A stretch of DNA of 64,000 nt from Diplolepis rosae (GCA_030998225.1 JAPYXD010000752.1:18368501-18432500), one strand, 5' to 3'; counted from the first letter of the stretch, positions 21,930 to 33,060 are shown. Notes: generated by a model from the letters alone, not told the origin. Program-made: numbers and translations.

Positions 21930-22720
21930 TCAAATATTCTATACTAATTTTAAAATCAAATCAATTTTACATAGGATCACAAGAATCCTAATTTTCAAAT
22001 AAATTTTCAAATGGATCACAAGAATCCAAATTTCCAAAATTTTTCTATATTTCAAAATTTTAAATAGGATTACGAAAATCCTAAATTCTAAAAAATCTAA
22101 ACTCTAAAATTCATAAAGGATCACAAGAATCCTAATTTTCAAATTTATTTTCTATGGATCAAAAGAATCCAGATTTCAATTTTTTTTTTCAAATCTCAAA
22201 TAGGAATACAAAATCCTAAATTACACACATTCTATAAAGGGATCACAAGAATCCTGAATTTATTCAATATTTGAAATGGATCAAGAGTCTAAATTCCAAA
22301 TTTTTCTATATTTCAAAATTTTAAATAGGATTACAAGAATCCTAAATTCTAAAATTCAAATAGGATCACAAGAATCCTAATTTTCAAATAAATTTTCTAT
22401 GGATTAGAAGAATCCAGATTTCAAAATTTTTCCAAATCTCAAATAGGATTACAAAATCCTAAATTACAAAATCTAAAAAGGATCACAAGAATCCTAATTT
22501 TATACTAAATTTTCTAATGGATCAAAAGAATCCAAACTTCAAAATTCTAAACTTGTAAAATTCAATAGGATTAATAAAAATCCTAATATCTAAATCTATC
22601 TAATCTAAATTAAAAACAAAAGGAATTAAATAAATCCTATATCTATGCTAAATTCTTGAATGGATTAAAAAAATTTTAAATGTTTTAAATTTCAATAGGA
22701 TCAATATAAATCCCATTTAA
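21930..22720. repeat. Degenerate tandem repeat (GGATCACAAGAATCC units)
   Basis: About a dozen irregular units contain GGATCACAAGAATCC or GGATTACAAAATCCT. Each is a near-palindrome (GGAT...ATCC) followed by AT-rich filler such as TTTCAAATAAATTTTC. Unit spacing is irregular at about 40-70 bp and sequence drift is high, so it is an old minisatellite. No coding content. Confidence 0.65.
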
Positions 22721-22959
22721 AAAAATTCTCAAATTTTATTGATCTATAGAATCTAACTATGTACAATCAAAACTTTTATAAAAATATACAAGAAACACAT
22801 TACTATTAAAACAAAATTCCAGATTGAAATATCAAAATTTTTAATTATTAATAAGAAAAATATTATGAAGCCTGAAAAACAAATACTTTAAAAGAATTCA
22901 AAAATTTCGTGAAACTCAAATACAACATCAATATTGACAATATATTTTGCTTTTGAATA

Positions 22960-23262
22960 ATGATAAATTATTTAGAAATATCGGGTTCAGAAGCTATCAT
23001 TTTCGAAAATTTAGAAAATGTGGTTGAAAGGGTTGATGACTTAGAGGATTTAGACCAAGATCGATGGGCAACCATAGCTCACCTTTGTGATAAAGTAAAA
23101 AGTTTAGAGAAAAAAATTACAAATTTAGAAAAGGAAAATAGGGATCTTAAACAATTCAATAAAACTGTAGTAGAAGAAACTCTGCAATTAAACAAGACAT
23201 GTGCAAAAGCACTCGAAGTTCAAGGAGAATTATTTAAATTACTAAAAAATTTGAAGTTTTAG
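22960..23262 (+). CDS. Hypothetical coiled-coil protein (100 aa)
   Basis: ATG at 22960 to TAG at 23260-23262. After an acidic N-terminus (E-N-L-E-N-V-V-E-R-V-D-D-L-E-D-L-D), residues about 40-75 show strong heptad spacing (V-K-S-L-E-K-K-I-T-N-L-E-K-E-N-R-D-L). This predicts a coiled coil and therefore oligomerisation. No stop or low-complexity artefact explains the open frame. It sits in the same orientation as, and about 1.2 kb before, the gag gene at 24149. It may be an accessory ORF of that retroelement or an independent small gene. No family recognised. Confidence 0.4.
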   Translation: MINYLEISGSEAIIFENLENVVERVDDLEDLDQDRWATIAHLCDKVKSLEKKITNLEKENRDLKQFNKTVVEETLQLNKTCAKALEVQGELFKLLKNLKF

Positions 23263-23319
23263 ATTAAAATTATTTTATTTGTCTTTTAATTTAAATTTAA
23301 ATTGTAATTTTTTTTTTAA

Positions 23320-23731
23320 ATGGAATCCCACAATATTTATCAATTAAATTTCTTTACTCAAAAGATAAAATCTTATTTTAGTGGAATCTGGAACAAAAAT
23401 TTATTTTACACATCGTCGCAACAGGCCAACAAAACATCAACGCCAACGAGGAAAGGCAAAATTAGCCCGGCGAGCAAAGAAAGCTTTGGAAGCTAATCCA
23501 CCACTTCCACCCTATTAGACGACTGAGGAAAAAAATCCTCCCTTACCAATACTTACAGAGGAAAACGAGCGGCTAAAAACCAATTATAAAAACCTCCCTT
23601 TAGAGGAGAAAATTAAAATTTTTAGAAATAGCCTGTGTGGATCCTGTTTATCAAATGGGATAAACACTACTTGCTTTGGATGTTTCGAGGAAAATAATAA
23701 AAATGATCGAATCGCTAAAAAGAAATGTTAA
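23320..23731 (+). CDS. Two overlapping small ORFs, one with a Cys-rich motif
   Basis: Frame A starts at ATG 23320 and encodes 58 residues to TAA at 23494-23496. Frame B is open from about 23381 to TAA at 23729-23731, except for one TAG at 23516-23518. It encodes a very basic segment (K-L-A-R-R-A-K-K-A-L-E-A), an acidic middle and a C-terminal C-x2-C-x10-C-x2-C motif (C-G-S-C ... C-F-G-C) that could bind zinc. An acceptor-like TTATTTTAG precedes frame B, so frame B could be a spliced exon. Composition and the Cys spacing support coding, and the TAG suggests decay. The function is unknown. Confidence 0.3.
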
Positions 23732-24148
23732 AATCATAAATCAATTTGTTAATAAAATTATTAGATAACGTATATGTACCTTTTTATTCAAGTCTATCAA
23801 ACTATACCATGAATATTCTAAATGATAAATAATAAAATAAGGATCTAGAAATAGCTTATAATTTTGATTTTAGTTGCAAACAAATTTTTCTTTTATTTAT
23901 AAATTGAAATAGTTTTCCTTTCAGTTTTAGGCTTTTCGAATAAATTATGAATAAAATTTGATTTTCATAGTTTTTACAAACACTAATAAGATTTATGTAA
24001 AATGATCCATTTATAAATAAAATTATTTTTAAATACATTATTTTTCATACTTAAAAGTTTTATTACTATATTTATAATAATTTTACATATTTACTACAAC
24101 AAAATTTACAATTTAAAATTTTCCTTTTAATGCATTTCGAAGTTTTGG

Positions 24149-25294
24149 ATGTCTGACAAAAGAATAACGCGGACGCAAGCTTCTAAAGATCTAAATCTCA
24201 GGAATGAGATCGAAGAATTTAATCCTTTTACCCCAAGGAAAGAATTACCACGAGGTGAGGACGAACATCTTTTGAACGCTTCTATATCTTCAGACGCAGA
24301 TACAGAACAATTAAATATTTTTACTGAGCAGGAAAACTCTTCTTTTGAAAATCCTTTCAATATTTCTGTAGCATCAGATAATAGTACAAAAACTCTAGTA
24401 GATTTAAGTGAGTCTTATTTAGGAAGTTCCCTACAAAATTCTTTATTAAAAAATTTCAATATGAGCACTACGGATAAATCAAATATTTTAGCGCAGAGTT
24501 CTGCAGGGCAAAGGTCACCTGGAAATCAAAATCAACAACCTCCTGCGGCAATATAAGTCGTTACCTTAAGGGATGCTCTTATGGTTGTACCAGAATTTAA
24601 TGGTAAAAATATCCCTTTAGGTCAATTTATCGAAGGATGTAATGAAGCTAAGTGCATGATCGAACCAGAGTCAGAAATAAATTTAGTTAAATTGCTTAGA
24701 AGTAAAATATCCGGAGAAGCACGACAAACTATTTCAGGTCGGACATTTTTAACAATTGATGAATTGAAAATTTTCTTAAAAAACATTTATTCGCCAGCCA
24801 GAACAATCCCACAATTATTGGGAGAATTAGGTCATGAATTCCAGAGAGACCACGAAAATGTAATTACGTTTGCGAATAGAATTAGGGACGTAGGCACTAA
24901 GATTTTAGAGGTTCATAATTTAGATAATGGCGGACAAATAGATCCAAACTTTCGTGCCAGCGTTGACAATACAATGATTGACTCGTTTAAAAGAGGACTA
25001 AAATTCGAATTGCAAGAACGTCTGGGAAATGAACAAATACAGGATGTAAATAATCTTGTTCAAAGTGCGATCACTATTGAACGAAAACTTGAGGCTCAAA
25101 GAAATCTTAGAAGAACCGCGAACCACAAAGCCGAGGATATTAACGTGCGTACTCGTCGCATGTTTTCATGCGAAATATGTAAAAGGGACGGACATGAAAC
25201 TGACAATTGTAGAAGCAAACTTTGGTGCTCAAATTGTAAAATGAACAGGCATTCAATTGAAAAATGCTTTAAAAATAATAGAAATAGGATTCCA
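24149..25294 (+). pseudogene. gag: Ty3/gypsy-type gag (element A), one nonsense codon, 3' end cut by Penelope insertion
   Basis: Structural protein of an LTR retrotransposon. The Met at 24149 leads a polar N-terminus (135 codons) ending at TAA 24554-24556. The same frame continues to 25294 with the capsid-like region P-E-F-N-G-K-N-I-P-L-G-Q-F, D-S-F-K-R-G-L and E-R-L-G-N. Two zinc knuckles follow, C-E-I-C-x4-H-x4-C and C-S-N-C-x4-H-x4-C (about 25170-25270), which bind genomic RNA. The F-N-G-K-N segment is shared with the minus-strand gag at 62076-62999, so the elements are related. At about 25295 the frame runs into Penelope-type sequence, marking truncation. Confidence 0.75.
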
Positions 25295-25391
25295 GAACAG
25301 ATTAAGAATTTACTGGTGCTTAATAATTATCCGATAAAATTGATTAATAAACATAAATATTAGAATTTTTCAAATTAAGAATAAAAATACA

Positions 25392-25940
25392 ATGTTAGAG
25401 TTCAATCCGAATAATAAACAGAGAGAAATAGATTACAAACGTGTAGTTTCTATTCCTTATTTTGGAAATTTATCGCATAAAATTAAAAGACTTTTAAATG
25501 ATTATAATTTGACCACGGTTTTTAGAAACACATCAAAACTTGATAAATATATAAAATTAGGTAAAGACCCATTAGAAAAATTAGAAAATCCAAATGTTAT
25601 TTATAAGATTCCATGTTTAGATTGTTCAAAAACTTATGTTGGACAAACTGGAAGAATGCTGTTTATCAGATGTGAAGAACATAAGAAAAATATTAATCTA
25701 AATGAAAAATACCATAATGTGGTTACGAAACACAGAATAAATAATAAAAGTGATGCAGGATCTTAACATGATTTTGATTGAGAGAATATCAAAATTTTAC
25801 ATAAAGAACCAAACTACTTTAAAAGAATTATTGCAGAAATATTTTTCATAAAAAAGGAAGGACAAAATAGCTTAAATGTTGTTTCTGATTTAAAAGATTA
25901 CAATCCTTCATATGATATAATTTTAGATCAACTTATATAA
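25392..25940 (+). pseudogene. GIY-YIG endonuclease domain of Penelope-like element
   Basis: Homing-type nuclease that nicks the target for Penelope retrotransposition. The ORF has the linker I-P-Y-F-G-N-L-S-H-K-I-K-R-L-L and K-L-G-K-D-P, then the Cys pair C-L-D-C and the catalytic segment T-Y-V-G-Q-T-G-R with R-x3-H-x-K downstream. A TAA at 25764-25766 interrupts where the family continues. The same frame then resumes with D-F-D-W-E-N and ends at about 25940 (Y-D-I-I-L-D-Q-L-I). A one-base frameshift separates it from the RT fragment upstream. It is a dead copy with a well-conserved domain. Confidence 0.85.
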
Positions 25941-26504
25941 TATAAAACAATCTTTTTAATAAAAGTATTTAATAAAAATTTGATTCTATATTCTACTGCA
26001 CTTGTATTTCGATGTTTTCTATTGCTACGGTACTGTTATCAAATTTGTCCTCTATTATTCCGTTAGCTTGCGTTTAAATCCTTAGTAGTTTCTGATCGTT
26101 GGCATAATGATGTCACTTAATCCGACAAATTTAATTATAATATCAACGTTTATCTTAAAATTGTGGAGAAAATTATTTAAGAATTTTTAAGTTAAATGCA
26201 TCTAAAGCTGCATGTCAATTGGATTTTTACAAATTTTGACTACAGTTGTTTTTAATATTAATAGTGACACATTTTCCAATGATGTTGTTTTTTCCAAAAT
26301 TTAAAACATCATGGAAAGTTGCTGACTGCGGTTTTTTTGATTTTGACAAAATCTTAGTGATGTTTTTGTAAATCTTGTGTTTGCAATGACAGGTAATTTT
26401 TTTGATTGGTTGCTTATGTTCATTAATTGTTAACAATTTTACAATTTTGTTTTTTATTGTACATAGATCAAAGGAAATTCAAATTTCATTATATGTAAGA
26501 TGAT

Positions 26505-26533
26505 CTGAAGAGGATGACATTTAGTCATCGAAA
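26505..26533 (+). ncRNA. Possible hammerhead-type ribozyme core in Penelope 3' region
   Basis: CTGAAGA (26505-26511) is followed by a 6-bp stem GATGAC/GTCATC with loop ATTTA, then GAAAC (26530-26534). This is the order of conserved hammerhead core blocks (CUGANGA, stem II, GAAA). One G between CTGAAGA and the stem is unpaired in this fold, and I could not define stems I and III. Hammerheads are known in Penelope-like elements, so context is favourable. Confidence 0.35.
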
Positions 26534-26654
26534 CGTAATCAAGATGAATAAATAAGGATTACAATTCACACAGACCGAGGTTGGTCATTTCTCCTCTTTC
26601 TAATGAAGAATTTCGTTTCGGACGTAAAACCTTTTATATTTTAAAATGAAACAA

Positions 26655-27318
26655 ATAAAATCTTGACCTGCCAAATTTGTAACCGAAATGGACATGAAGC
26701 AGCAAGGTGCAGAATGGTTTCCACCAGCAAAGAATGTAAATATTGCAAAACATCTGGGTATACGATTGAAGAGTGCTATAAGAGGAAATATAATGAAGGA
26801 AGAAAAATGGGAAACGGATGGAACTCTCAGGTACCGAGTGCGGCTTTGAGAGAAAATCAGGATCAACAGCGCTTCAATCAAATGTCTGCAATCGAGGAGT
26901 TTCAAAAAGAATTATTGCCATTGATATAAATGAGTATTCAAAAAAAATTCCGTTTATAACGTTCAAGCATCCTGTAGCAAACGATTCAATTACACTTATG
27001 TTAGATACCGGATCTGAATTAAATATTTTAAAAATTAAAAAAATACATTTTCCACAAATAATAAATGAAGAGGAAACGGTATTCTTTAAAGGGATTGATT
27101 CTATTATAATCTCGTCAATTGGTACCATTGAACTGCAACTAATGGGTCATGCAGTGAAGTTTCATATTGTACCTGATCAGTTTTTCATCCCATTTGATGG
27201 AATTTTGGGATCACAATATTTCGAACAAGCCGAAGCAAAAATTAACTTCCTTACCCAAAACCTTATTGTAGGAGATAGAGTTATCAAATTTCAACAAAAT
27301 CATGAAATGAACCATTAA
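26655..27318 (+). pseudogene. Gypsy gag C-terminus plus protease (element B)
   Basis: The first frame (26663-26929) has zinc knuckles C-Q-I-C-x4-H-x4-C and C-K-Y-C-x4-Y-x4-C (second His replaced). The overlapping second frame, about 26905-27318, has an aspartic protease with L-M-L-D-T-G-S-E-L-N (catalytic Asp), I-G-T-I-E-L and G-I-L-G-S. The frame change suggests -1 frameshift expression or a lesion. Retroviral proteases process Gag-Pol. This is the first of two protease domains in tandem, and the second, at 27400, belongs to the downstream pol. The TAA at 27316-27318 separates them. Confidence 0.7.
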
Positions 27319-29664
27319 CTGAAACAAGAATAAGTGGAATTACAAGATGGTCGAATAATGTTGAAAAGAATAATTTACCTTTTATCGATGTTTATAATCC
27401 ACCTTCTAACAATTATGGACAATTTATGATAGATACCGGGTCAGAAGCAAACATTATTAAGAATCATTTACTACCGGACGAAATTGAAATGGATAATTTT
27501 AAAACTGTGTTCCTCAAAGGAGTAGGAGACAAACTAAATCGTACAATAGGAACAATTAAACTCGCAGTATATGGACATACCTCTACATTTCATGTTGTAC
27601 CCAGTGTGCTCAGATTGCAAACCGGGGTACCTACAAACACGATTGCACGCCGTATCCGTATGAAGCGAGTAGGGAGAGATGACACGGAGCGCTGCTTCTG
27701 TTCTTTCCTTGTCGCTCTCGCACCCGAGAACGACTGCTACTACTTCTCCTCATTCTCCTCACCCCGTCGTCTCGCCCTACTCGCTTCACATGGATATGGC
27801 GTGCAATCGTGTCTGTAGGTACCCCAGTTTGCAATCTGAGCACACTGGTTGTACCAGATGATTTTGACATTCCATGTCAAGGAATTTTAGGTGCGACATA
27901 TTTAACAGAAACAAATGCTTTAATTGACTATAAAAATGAATCAATAACCACTAATGATAAAATCTCAAAATTAAAATTAGGAAATGAATTTTTACTAAAG
28001 GAGAATCGACAGTATGTTATAGAAGAAGAAAAGAATAATATTACTTACAATCTACCAGAAAATATTCAAAAATCAGACTCATCATGGAGTTTAGATACAA
28101 ATGCGTCATCAGTTCACGCAATCTCTAACCAAGAGCATAAACTAAGACTTTCTGGGGACAAAACTAAAGAATTAGATAGTCCTATTTATTTGGAACAAAA
28201 AGAACCTACATGGTGCATTAAAGAAACATTTCAGGAAATTTTACATGAAATTTCATCCGAACTTGACTTAAATTCTTATTCTGAATTAGAAATTAATGAA
28301 ATATATGAAACTTTCCGAGTAAATCTCTCTGAGGAAGAAATTTATGAAACTTTCTCGATAGAAAACAAAAATACAGTTTCAGAAAATGATATATTAATTA
28401 ACAACTTAAGATTAAATGATTTGAACGAAGATGAAAAGAATTATATAGTTAAATTTGTAATTTCCAACAAAGACCGTTTTTTTAGAGGACAGAAACTCGA
28501 GGCAGCTAGTACTGTTATGCATCGAATCCCAACGATTGATGACATACCAATCAACGTAAAGCAATATAAAATTCCAGTTTCACTAAAGGAAGAAGTTGAA
28601 AAGCAAGTACAAGAAATGTTAGATTCCGGAATAATCAAACCATCAAGTTCTCCATATAATTCTCCCCTATGGATTGTACCTAAAAAAATGGATTCATCAG
28701 GTAAACAAAAATGTCGACTTGTCTCAGATTTTCGCCAATTAAATGAAAAAACTATCAGAAATTACAAATTACCAGACATTACGCAAATCATTGATCAAGT
28801 TGGAGGACATAAATATTATACAACTCTTGATTTAGCAAAAGGGTTTCAACAAATTTTAATGGATCCAAGAGATGCCCATAAAACCGCTTTTAGCACTCCA
28901 CATGGTGACTATGAATATGTAAGAATGACCTTTGGATTAAAAAATGCCCCTCCTACTTTTCAAAGATTCATCGATGAAACATTTAAAAATCTCCAGGGAA
29001 AAATTCTTTTTACATTTATCGATGACATAGTTGTGTTTGCTGATTCTTTAGAAGAACATGAAGAAAAAATGAAACTTATTATGGACAGATTAGAAAAAGC
29101 TAACCTACAATTAAACCCCGATAAATGTGGATTTTTTCGAGACAAAGTATGTTATTTGGGACATATGATAAATAAAAATGGAGTTAGCCCAGACCCAAAA
29201 AAATTAGAAGCAGTTAGGGATTTCTCAAAACCAAAAAATATAAAAAATATTCGGCAGTTTTTGGGTTTAGCTGGATTTTATCGGCGTTTTATCAAAAGCT
29301 TTTCTCAAATCGCGAAACCTTTGAGCAAATTACTCCAAAAGGACATCGAATTCAGGTGGACAGAGAAAGAAGAACAAGCCTTTTCCACACTTAAGGAACA
29401 TTTATGCAATCCCCCAATTTTGCAATATCCAAACTTTTCTAAGCCATTCAATATCACAACAGATGCATCTGGATATGCTGTTGGTGGAATTCTTTCGCAA
29501 GGAGAACTAGGCAAGGATCTTCCTATAGCCTATACTTCAAGAGTTTTAAGAGGCCCTGAGCTTTCATATAAAGTCTATGAGAAAGAAGCTCTGGCAATGA
29601 TTCATGCTGTCAAAATCTTTCGTTCATACATTTATGGTAAAAAAATCAAAATAATCACAGACCA
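27319..29664 (+). pseudogene. pol: Gypsy pol: second protease, RT, truncated RNase H
   Basis: Protease M-I-D-T-G-S-E-A-N begins at about 27426. Its frame is split at 27602-27847 by a hAT-like MITE and resumes in the same frame (D-I-P-C-Q-G-I-L-G). After an acidic linker comes Ty3/gypsy reverse transcriptase (about 28480-29300). It has S-P-Y-N-S-P-L-W-I-V-P-K-K, the L-D-L-A-K-G-F block, T-F-G-L-K-N-A-P-P-T-F-Q, and catalytic F-I-D-D (about 29015). The connection is L-G-L-A-G-F-Y-R-R-F-I. RNase H starts with T-T-D-A-S-G-Y-A-V-G-G (about 29456) but ends abruptly at I-I-T-D-H (29660), where unrelated sequence begins. Integrase is absent. Apart from the MITE the RT frame is undamaged. Confidence 0.85.
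27602..27847. mobile_element. hAT-like MITE, 246 bp, 8-bp target duplication
   Basis: GTTGTACC occurs on both sides (27594-27601 and 27848-27855). The element starts CAGTGTGCTCAGATTGCAAA and ends with its reverse complement. The TIRs extend about 70 bp with few mismatches (CGATTGCACGCC and GGCGTGCAATCG further in). CAGTG ends and an 8-bp duplication are characteristic of hAT elements. Removing it restores the protease frame, which confirms the boundaries. Confidence 0.9.
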
Positions 29665-31528
29665 TCTGTTACGTCCCGAGCAAAAGGCGAGGGTAGGTTG
29701 GATTTTTGGATGTAAGGGAGGAGGTTAGCTGATTTTATCAGGTTGGTAAGGCCTGATAATTTATTTTTGTTTGTGGGTACGTTGTCACTTGTCAGGTCTA
29801 TGGGCCCTGAGTTGTTCACAATGATAATAAAACACTGAATTTACGAATATATAAGGTAATTTATTATAAATAAATAAGTTGTTGCACAAGTTTTCATAAA
29901 ATGATACTTAGTTGGTAACTTATACTACTTCTCAATATGAGAAGGCAATTTTATGAGTTTTATGTGGTTATGAGCCAAATATACAGGTTTTGAGATGCCT
30001 AGGTATACAACTCACGCTCCACATTCAGCGTTATAGTTAATATAATAAGTTTTGAGATGCTTATTTATATTTATATAACTTACTTGCCTACCTCTTAAAT
30101 TAGAGGGAAAAAGAGAGAATTGTCGTTTATTACTCCTGTCATTGCAAGTCAACGCGCACAAATCCTTGCAGGATAGTTGAGTTTCGTTTGAGTCTCCGTG
30201 AGGTAGCAAAACAACAATAAATTTTGCAGGAAGTATGGTGTAAGGGATGCAAGTCCACCAGCAACTGATGTGATCAATTATCCGCTTACGTATCTTGTTG
30301 AGTACACGAGAAATGAATCAAACATGCACTTGTTAACAAGATAGGTTAGTTCGTCCCGATTTCAGAAATAAATCACTATTAACCGACACGACTAAATACG
30401 ACGATACACATAATCCAAAGGAACTATCTAGCACTACGGTTTCCGGACTTGCACCACTTAAGGACCAAGGATTTTATTTACCAAGTACCGAATGTTGAGT
30501 TGCTCATAGAAATCCAATGAGACTTACGTTTATCGAAGGGTCTGCTCACGACGTTGAATTACCGGTCCAGACCTAACAACCGTACAACTGCTCAGAACTT
30601 AATGACAAACCTCCAGTGGTGAATCTGGGGTATATATATTATTGGATCTTCCAATAGTGACTGCAGTGGGAGTGGATCGCGCAAAATTGAATAAAGTCAC
30701 GCGCCGAGCAAATTTGTATGAAGTCACGTTTGGCGCAATTCTGTATAAAGTCACGTTCGATCAAAGATCTATGTTTTCTCCCACCACGGTCTATTACTAT
30801 TGGTCAATGTTGATCTGCAATTTGGATTTTATATCCCTTCTATTCTCTCTCTTACCTATTCTTATTTCTAATCAACAAGTAAAGCCAGGTATGATTAAGA
30901 ATACCTGCATCTACCTAGTTGTAGCTTATATTTTATGTCTTACAGCCTATAATTGATTGATTGATTGATTTTCTATAATCAATCAATCAATATTTGTGAT
31001 AACATGTTTTCTTATTTGTGGCTGGTTTAAGATTAATTAATAAATTATTTTTATCAATATAAGTAATAATTGTATGCTTAAATACTAACAGGGATGGTAT
31101 ATTAATTATTAATTAAAACAGTAATTAGTCAATGTTAGTGGCGCCATGCCAGTAACCTGTTACCATCTCGTCAGGTCACTAGCGCTGCGTCACTATATTA
31201 TCGACTAATCAGACGCGGCGTTATTGGTGTTTTGTTCTTTCGCTTAGGCTTTGTATATCCTGAGAATTTTGTTACCCGAGGATTCAGCTGATGTGAAATG
31301 ATGTCATTTTCCAGAGATGTTGGATAGTGATGCCATGCTTTGACTGCCGTGAGTCAATTTTCTGTAGAAGTTGACATGGCGGTTTTGGATCCTTTACTTT
31401 GCCGTGGTGCACCTGGGTTTCATGCTTTCGTCTTGGTGGGAATTATAGCTGATCCAGGGCTTTATAGTGATGTCATGTGCTGGATGCAGGGCCATCTGCT
31501 TGTTTTCACCGTCAGTTTTCTTGTAATC
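29665..31528. other. Unclassified insertion block, possible LTR start
   Basis: Gypsy RNase H is cut at 29664 and the next bases read TGTTACGTCCCGAGC, as an LTR might start. No matching end or second copy was found. TATATATATTATT occurs at about 30631. Three imperfect 34-bp repeats with AAAGTCACG/GAAGTCACG lie at about 30684-30765. An inverted repeat of TTGATTGATTGATT facing AATCAATCAATCAA is at about 30955-30995. ORFs here are short with no recognisable family. Confidence 0.4.
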
Positions 31529-32960
31529 ATGGACAGCGATACATCCAGCTCCAGCTCCGTCACCATGTCCTACGAGGACTATTACATTGATCAGGGCCAC
31601 CTCCTTCCCTTGAAGAGGGGATCTTCTGTGGTTCCTGAGACTGGTGGTAAGTTTTCCTTGTTCATTTCTCTAAGTGCAGTGCTTCTGACCGGTTGCTAGT
31701 AAAAAATGTTTTTTTTTTTCATAAGTGCGTTAAAGATATGTCGGGTTCATTAATTTAAGCCGACTCTTTTGAGTATTTTCCTCGCGGAATGTTTTGATAT
31801 TCCCACGTCGATAATTGATAGTGACGTAACGGAATCAACGTGCGACTCGGTGGTTCAAAGTGTGTCTGACTTTGATTTGTCGTTCTTAGGGCCGGTCGGT
31901 GAAGGTGAGCCCGCGGTTGAAACAGCCCCCGTGGCTGTCTCCAATGGTGCCGCCTCATGCCGGGATAGCATGAAGCTCCGGCTCTCGGAGATCGAAGACC
32001 TCCTGGGAGTGTATCAGTTCGCGTTTTGGCGCGTTTCTCCTAGTGCAGCGATACCTTTAATAGTTTCGCTGTGTCGCAATGAACTAGGGTTGCGGGTCAA
32101 AGAAACTGATTTCACCCTGGTTCGGGAACTTGATCGTCGACGGTACGGAGTTTTATTGCGTGTGCCGACCGTTGTCCTAAAACGGCAAATCCTAGCAGCT
32201 AAGGACCTTTTGAAGTTGCGTGGATATTTCGTTGATTTCGCCTAGGTGTGTGTTCCGGGTTGTGTTCCCCAAAATGGCTTCTGTTTTAAGAATTTTTAAT
32301 TTGTTTTTATTGTTTCAGTTGTACATGGTCGTCCTCGTAGACAGCTGCGGTGTCGACCCGGGTTATTCTTGGCCAAAGTCAGGCTCTTGGGAACTGAGAT
32401 TGCCAATCACCTGTTTGAGGGTCAACGCTGTAGCCGGGCGGCCTATGTTGGACGTGCTAGGGGCACTGCTGGGGGTCCGAGCCAGGGTAGGGCCCAAAAT
32501 GACGTTTTCGTGGCTCATCGCCTTGCTTCCCTCGAGCAGGTGGCTATGATCCACCAAGAGCTGGTCAGTGAACGAGCAGCGGAACTGCTGTCACTTGTGG
32601 ATGCCCACGTGACTACTCGTGCAGCGCGAAACTGCGTTCACTGGCCTCCTTCGTCTGCTGTTTGCATGGAGTAAGTCACAGTTTTTCCTAGGTATTCATG
32701 TCTTAGTATAATATCATTGTCCTAATTTCTTCCTTTCTTCTGTTGTTTTCGGGAATTCTGGAGCTGCAGGGGTGTTTTGCCTGTGTGGCAGATTCCTCCA
32801 CTCTGGCCGGGGGTGTTCTCCTTGTTGGTGTGGGTCGAGTCCTGTAGTTCTCCCTGGTAAGTGTAGTTTTCCTGTTTCTGAATGACTTGCAATGCAGCCA
32901 GCTGAGGAAAGGTCGTCCGGAGAAGAAGATGTGGGGGATTATTATTAATTTAGTTAAAAT
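31529..32960 (+). CDS. GC-rich gene with several exons, unknown function
   Basis: Exon 1: ATG 31529 to 31646 (39 codons, M-D-S-D-T-S-S-S-S-S... then acidic/aromatic), donor GTAAGT. Exon 2 best starts at 31890 after TTCGTTCTTAG and joins in phase (phase 1), giving P-V-G-E-G-E-P-A-V-E and later a basic segment (L-K-R-Q-I-L-A-A-K-D-L-L-K-L-R). A TAG follows at 32243-32245. Exon 3: 32319-32670 after TTGTTTCAG, ending at GTAAGT. Exon 4: 32770-32856, in phase with exon 3, again ending at GTAAGT. Exon 5: from 32898. The exon 2 to 3 junction does not resolve cleanly, so the TAG may be a real stop or decay. Exons are clearly richer in GC than the flanks. No family recognised; a transposon ORF is possible. 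Confidence 0.45.
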
Positions 32961-33060
32961 AGTTGTATCTAATCGTTAAGTGCTTGTATTATTATAGCAT
33001 CTATTTTCTAGTTAGGGCTAATTTTACTCGCTTTTTATACTTATTTAGTTGTACCATATA

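Larger units (their letters stand above)
25295..26575 (+). mobile_element. Penelope-like element, 5'-truncated
   Basis: Contains the end of a Penelope-type reverse transcriptase (N-N-Y-P-I-K-L-I-N), a linker, and a GIY-YIG endonuclease, then about 0.6 kb of 3' sequence. The left junction lies where the gag zinc-knuckle frame changes to RT-like residues. The right junction lies near 26575-26640, before another zinc knuckle begins. The loss of most of the RT is typical of 5' truncation by target-primed reverse transcription. Confidence 0.8.

Noticed and set aside
21930..22720. Regular repeats considered as a CRISPR array
   Set aside because: Units and spacers are irregular and drifting, both AT-rich, and the genome is eukaryotic. 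It is a degenerate minisatellite.
27631..27870. Minus-strand ORF nearly identical in its ends to the plus-strand ORF
   Set aside because: It is the palindromic reading of the hAT-like MITE terminal repeats.
29665..31160. Complete solo LTR from TGTTACGTCC to about 31160
   Set aside because: No matching end, no target duplication that holds at both sides, and no continuation of RNase H after it.
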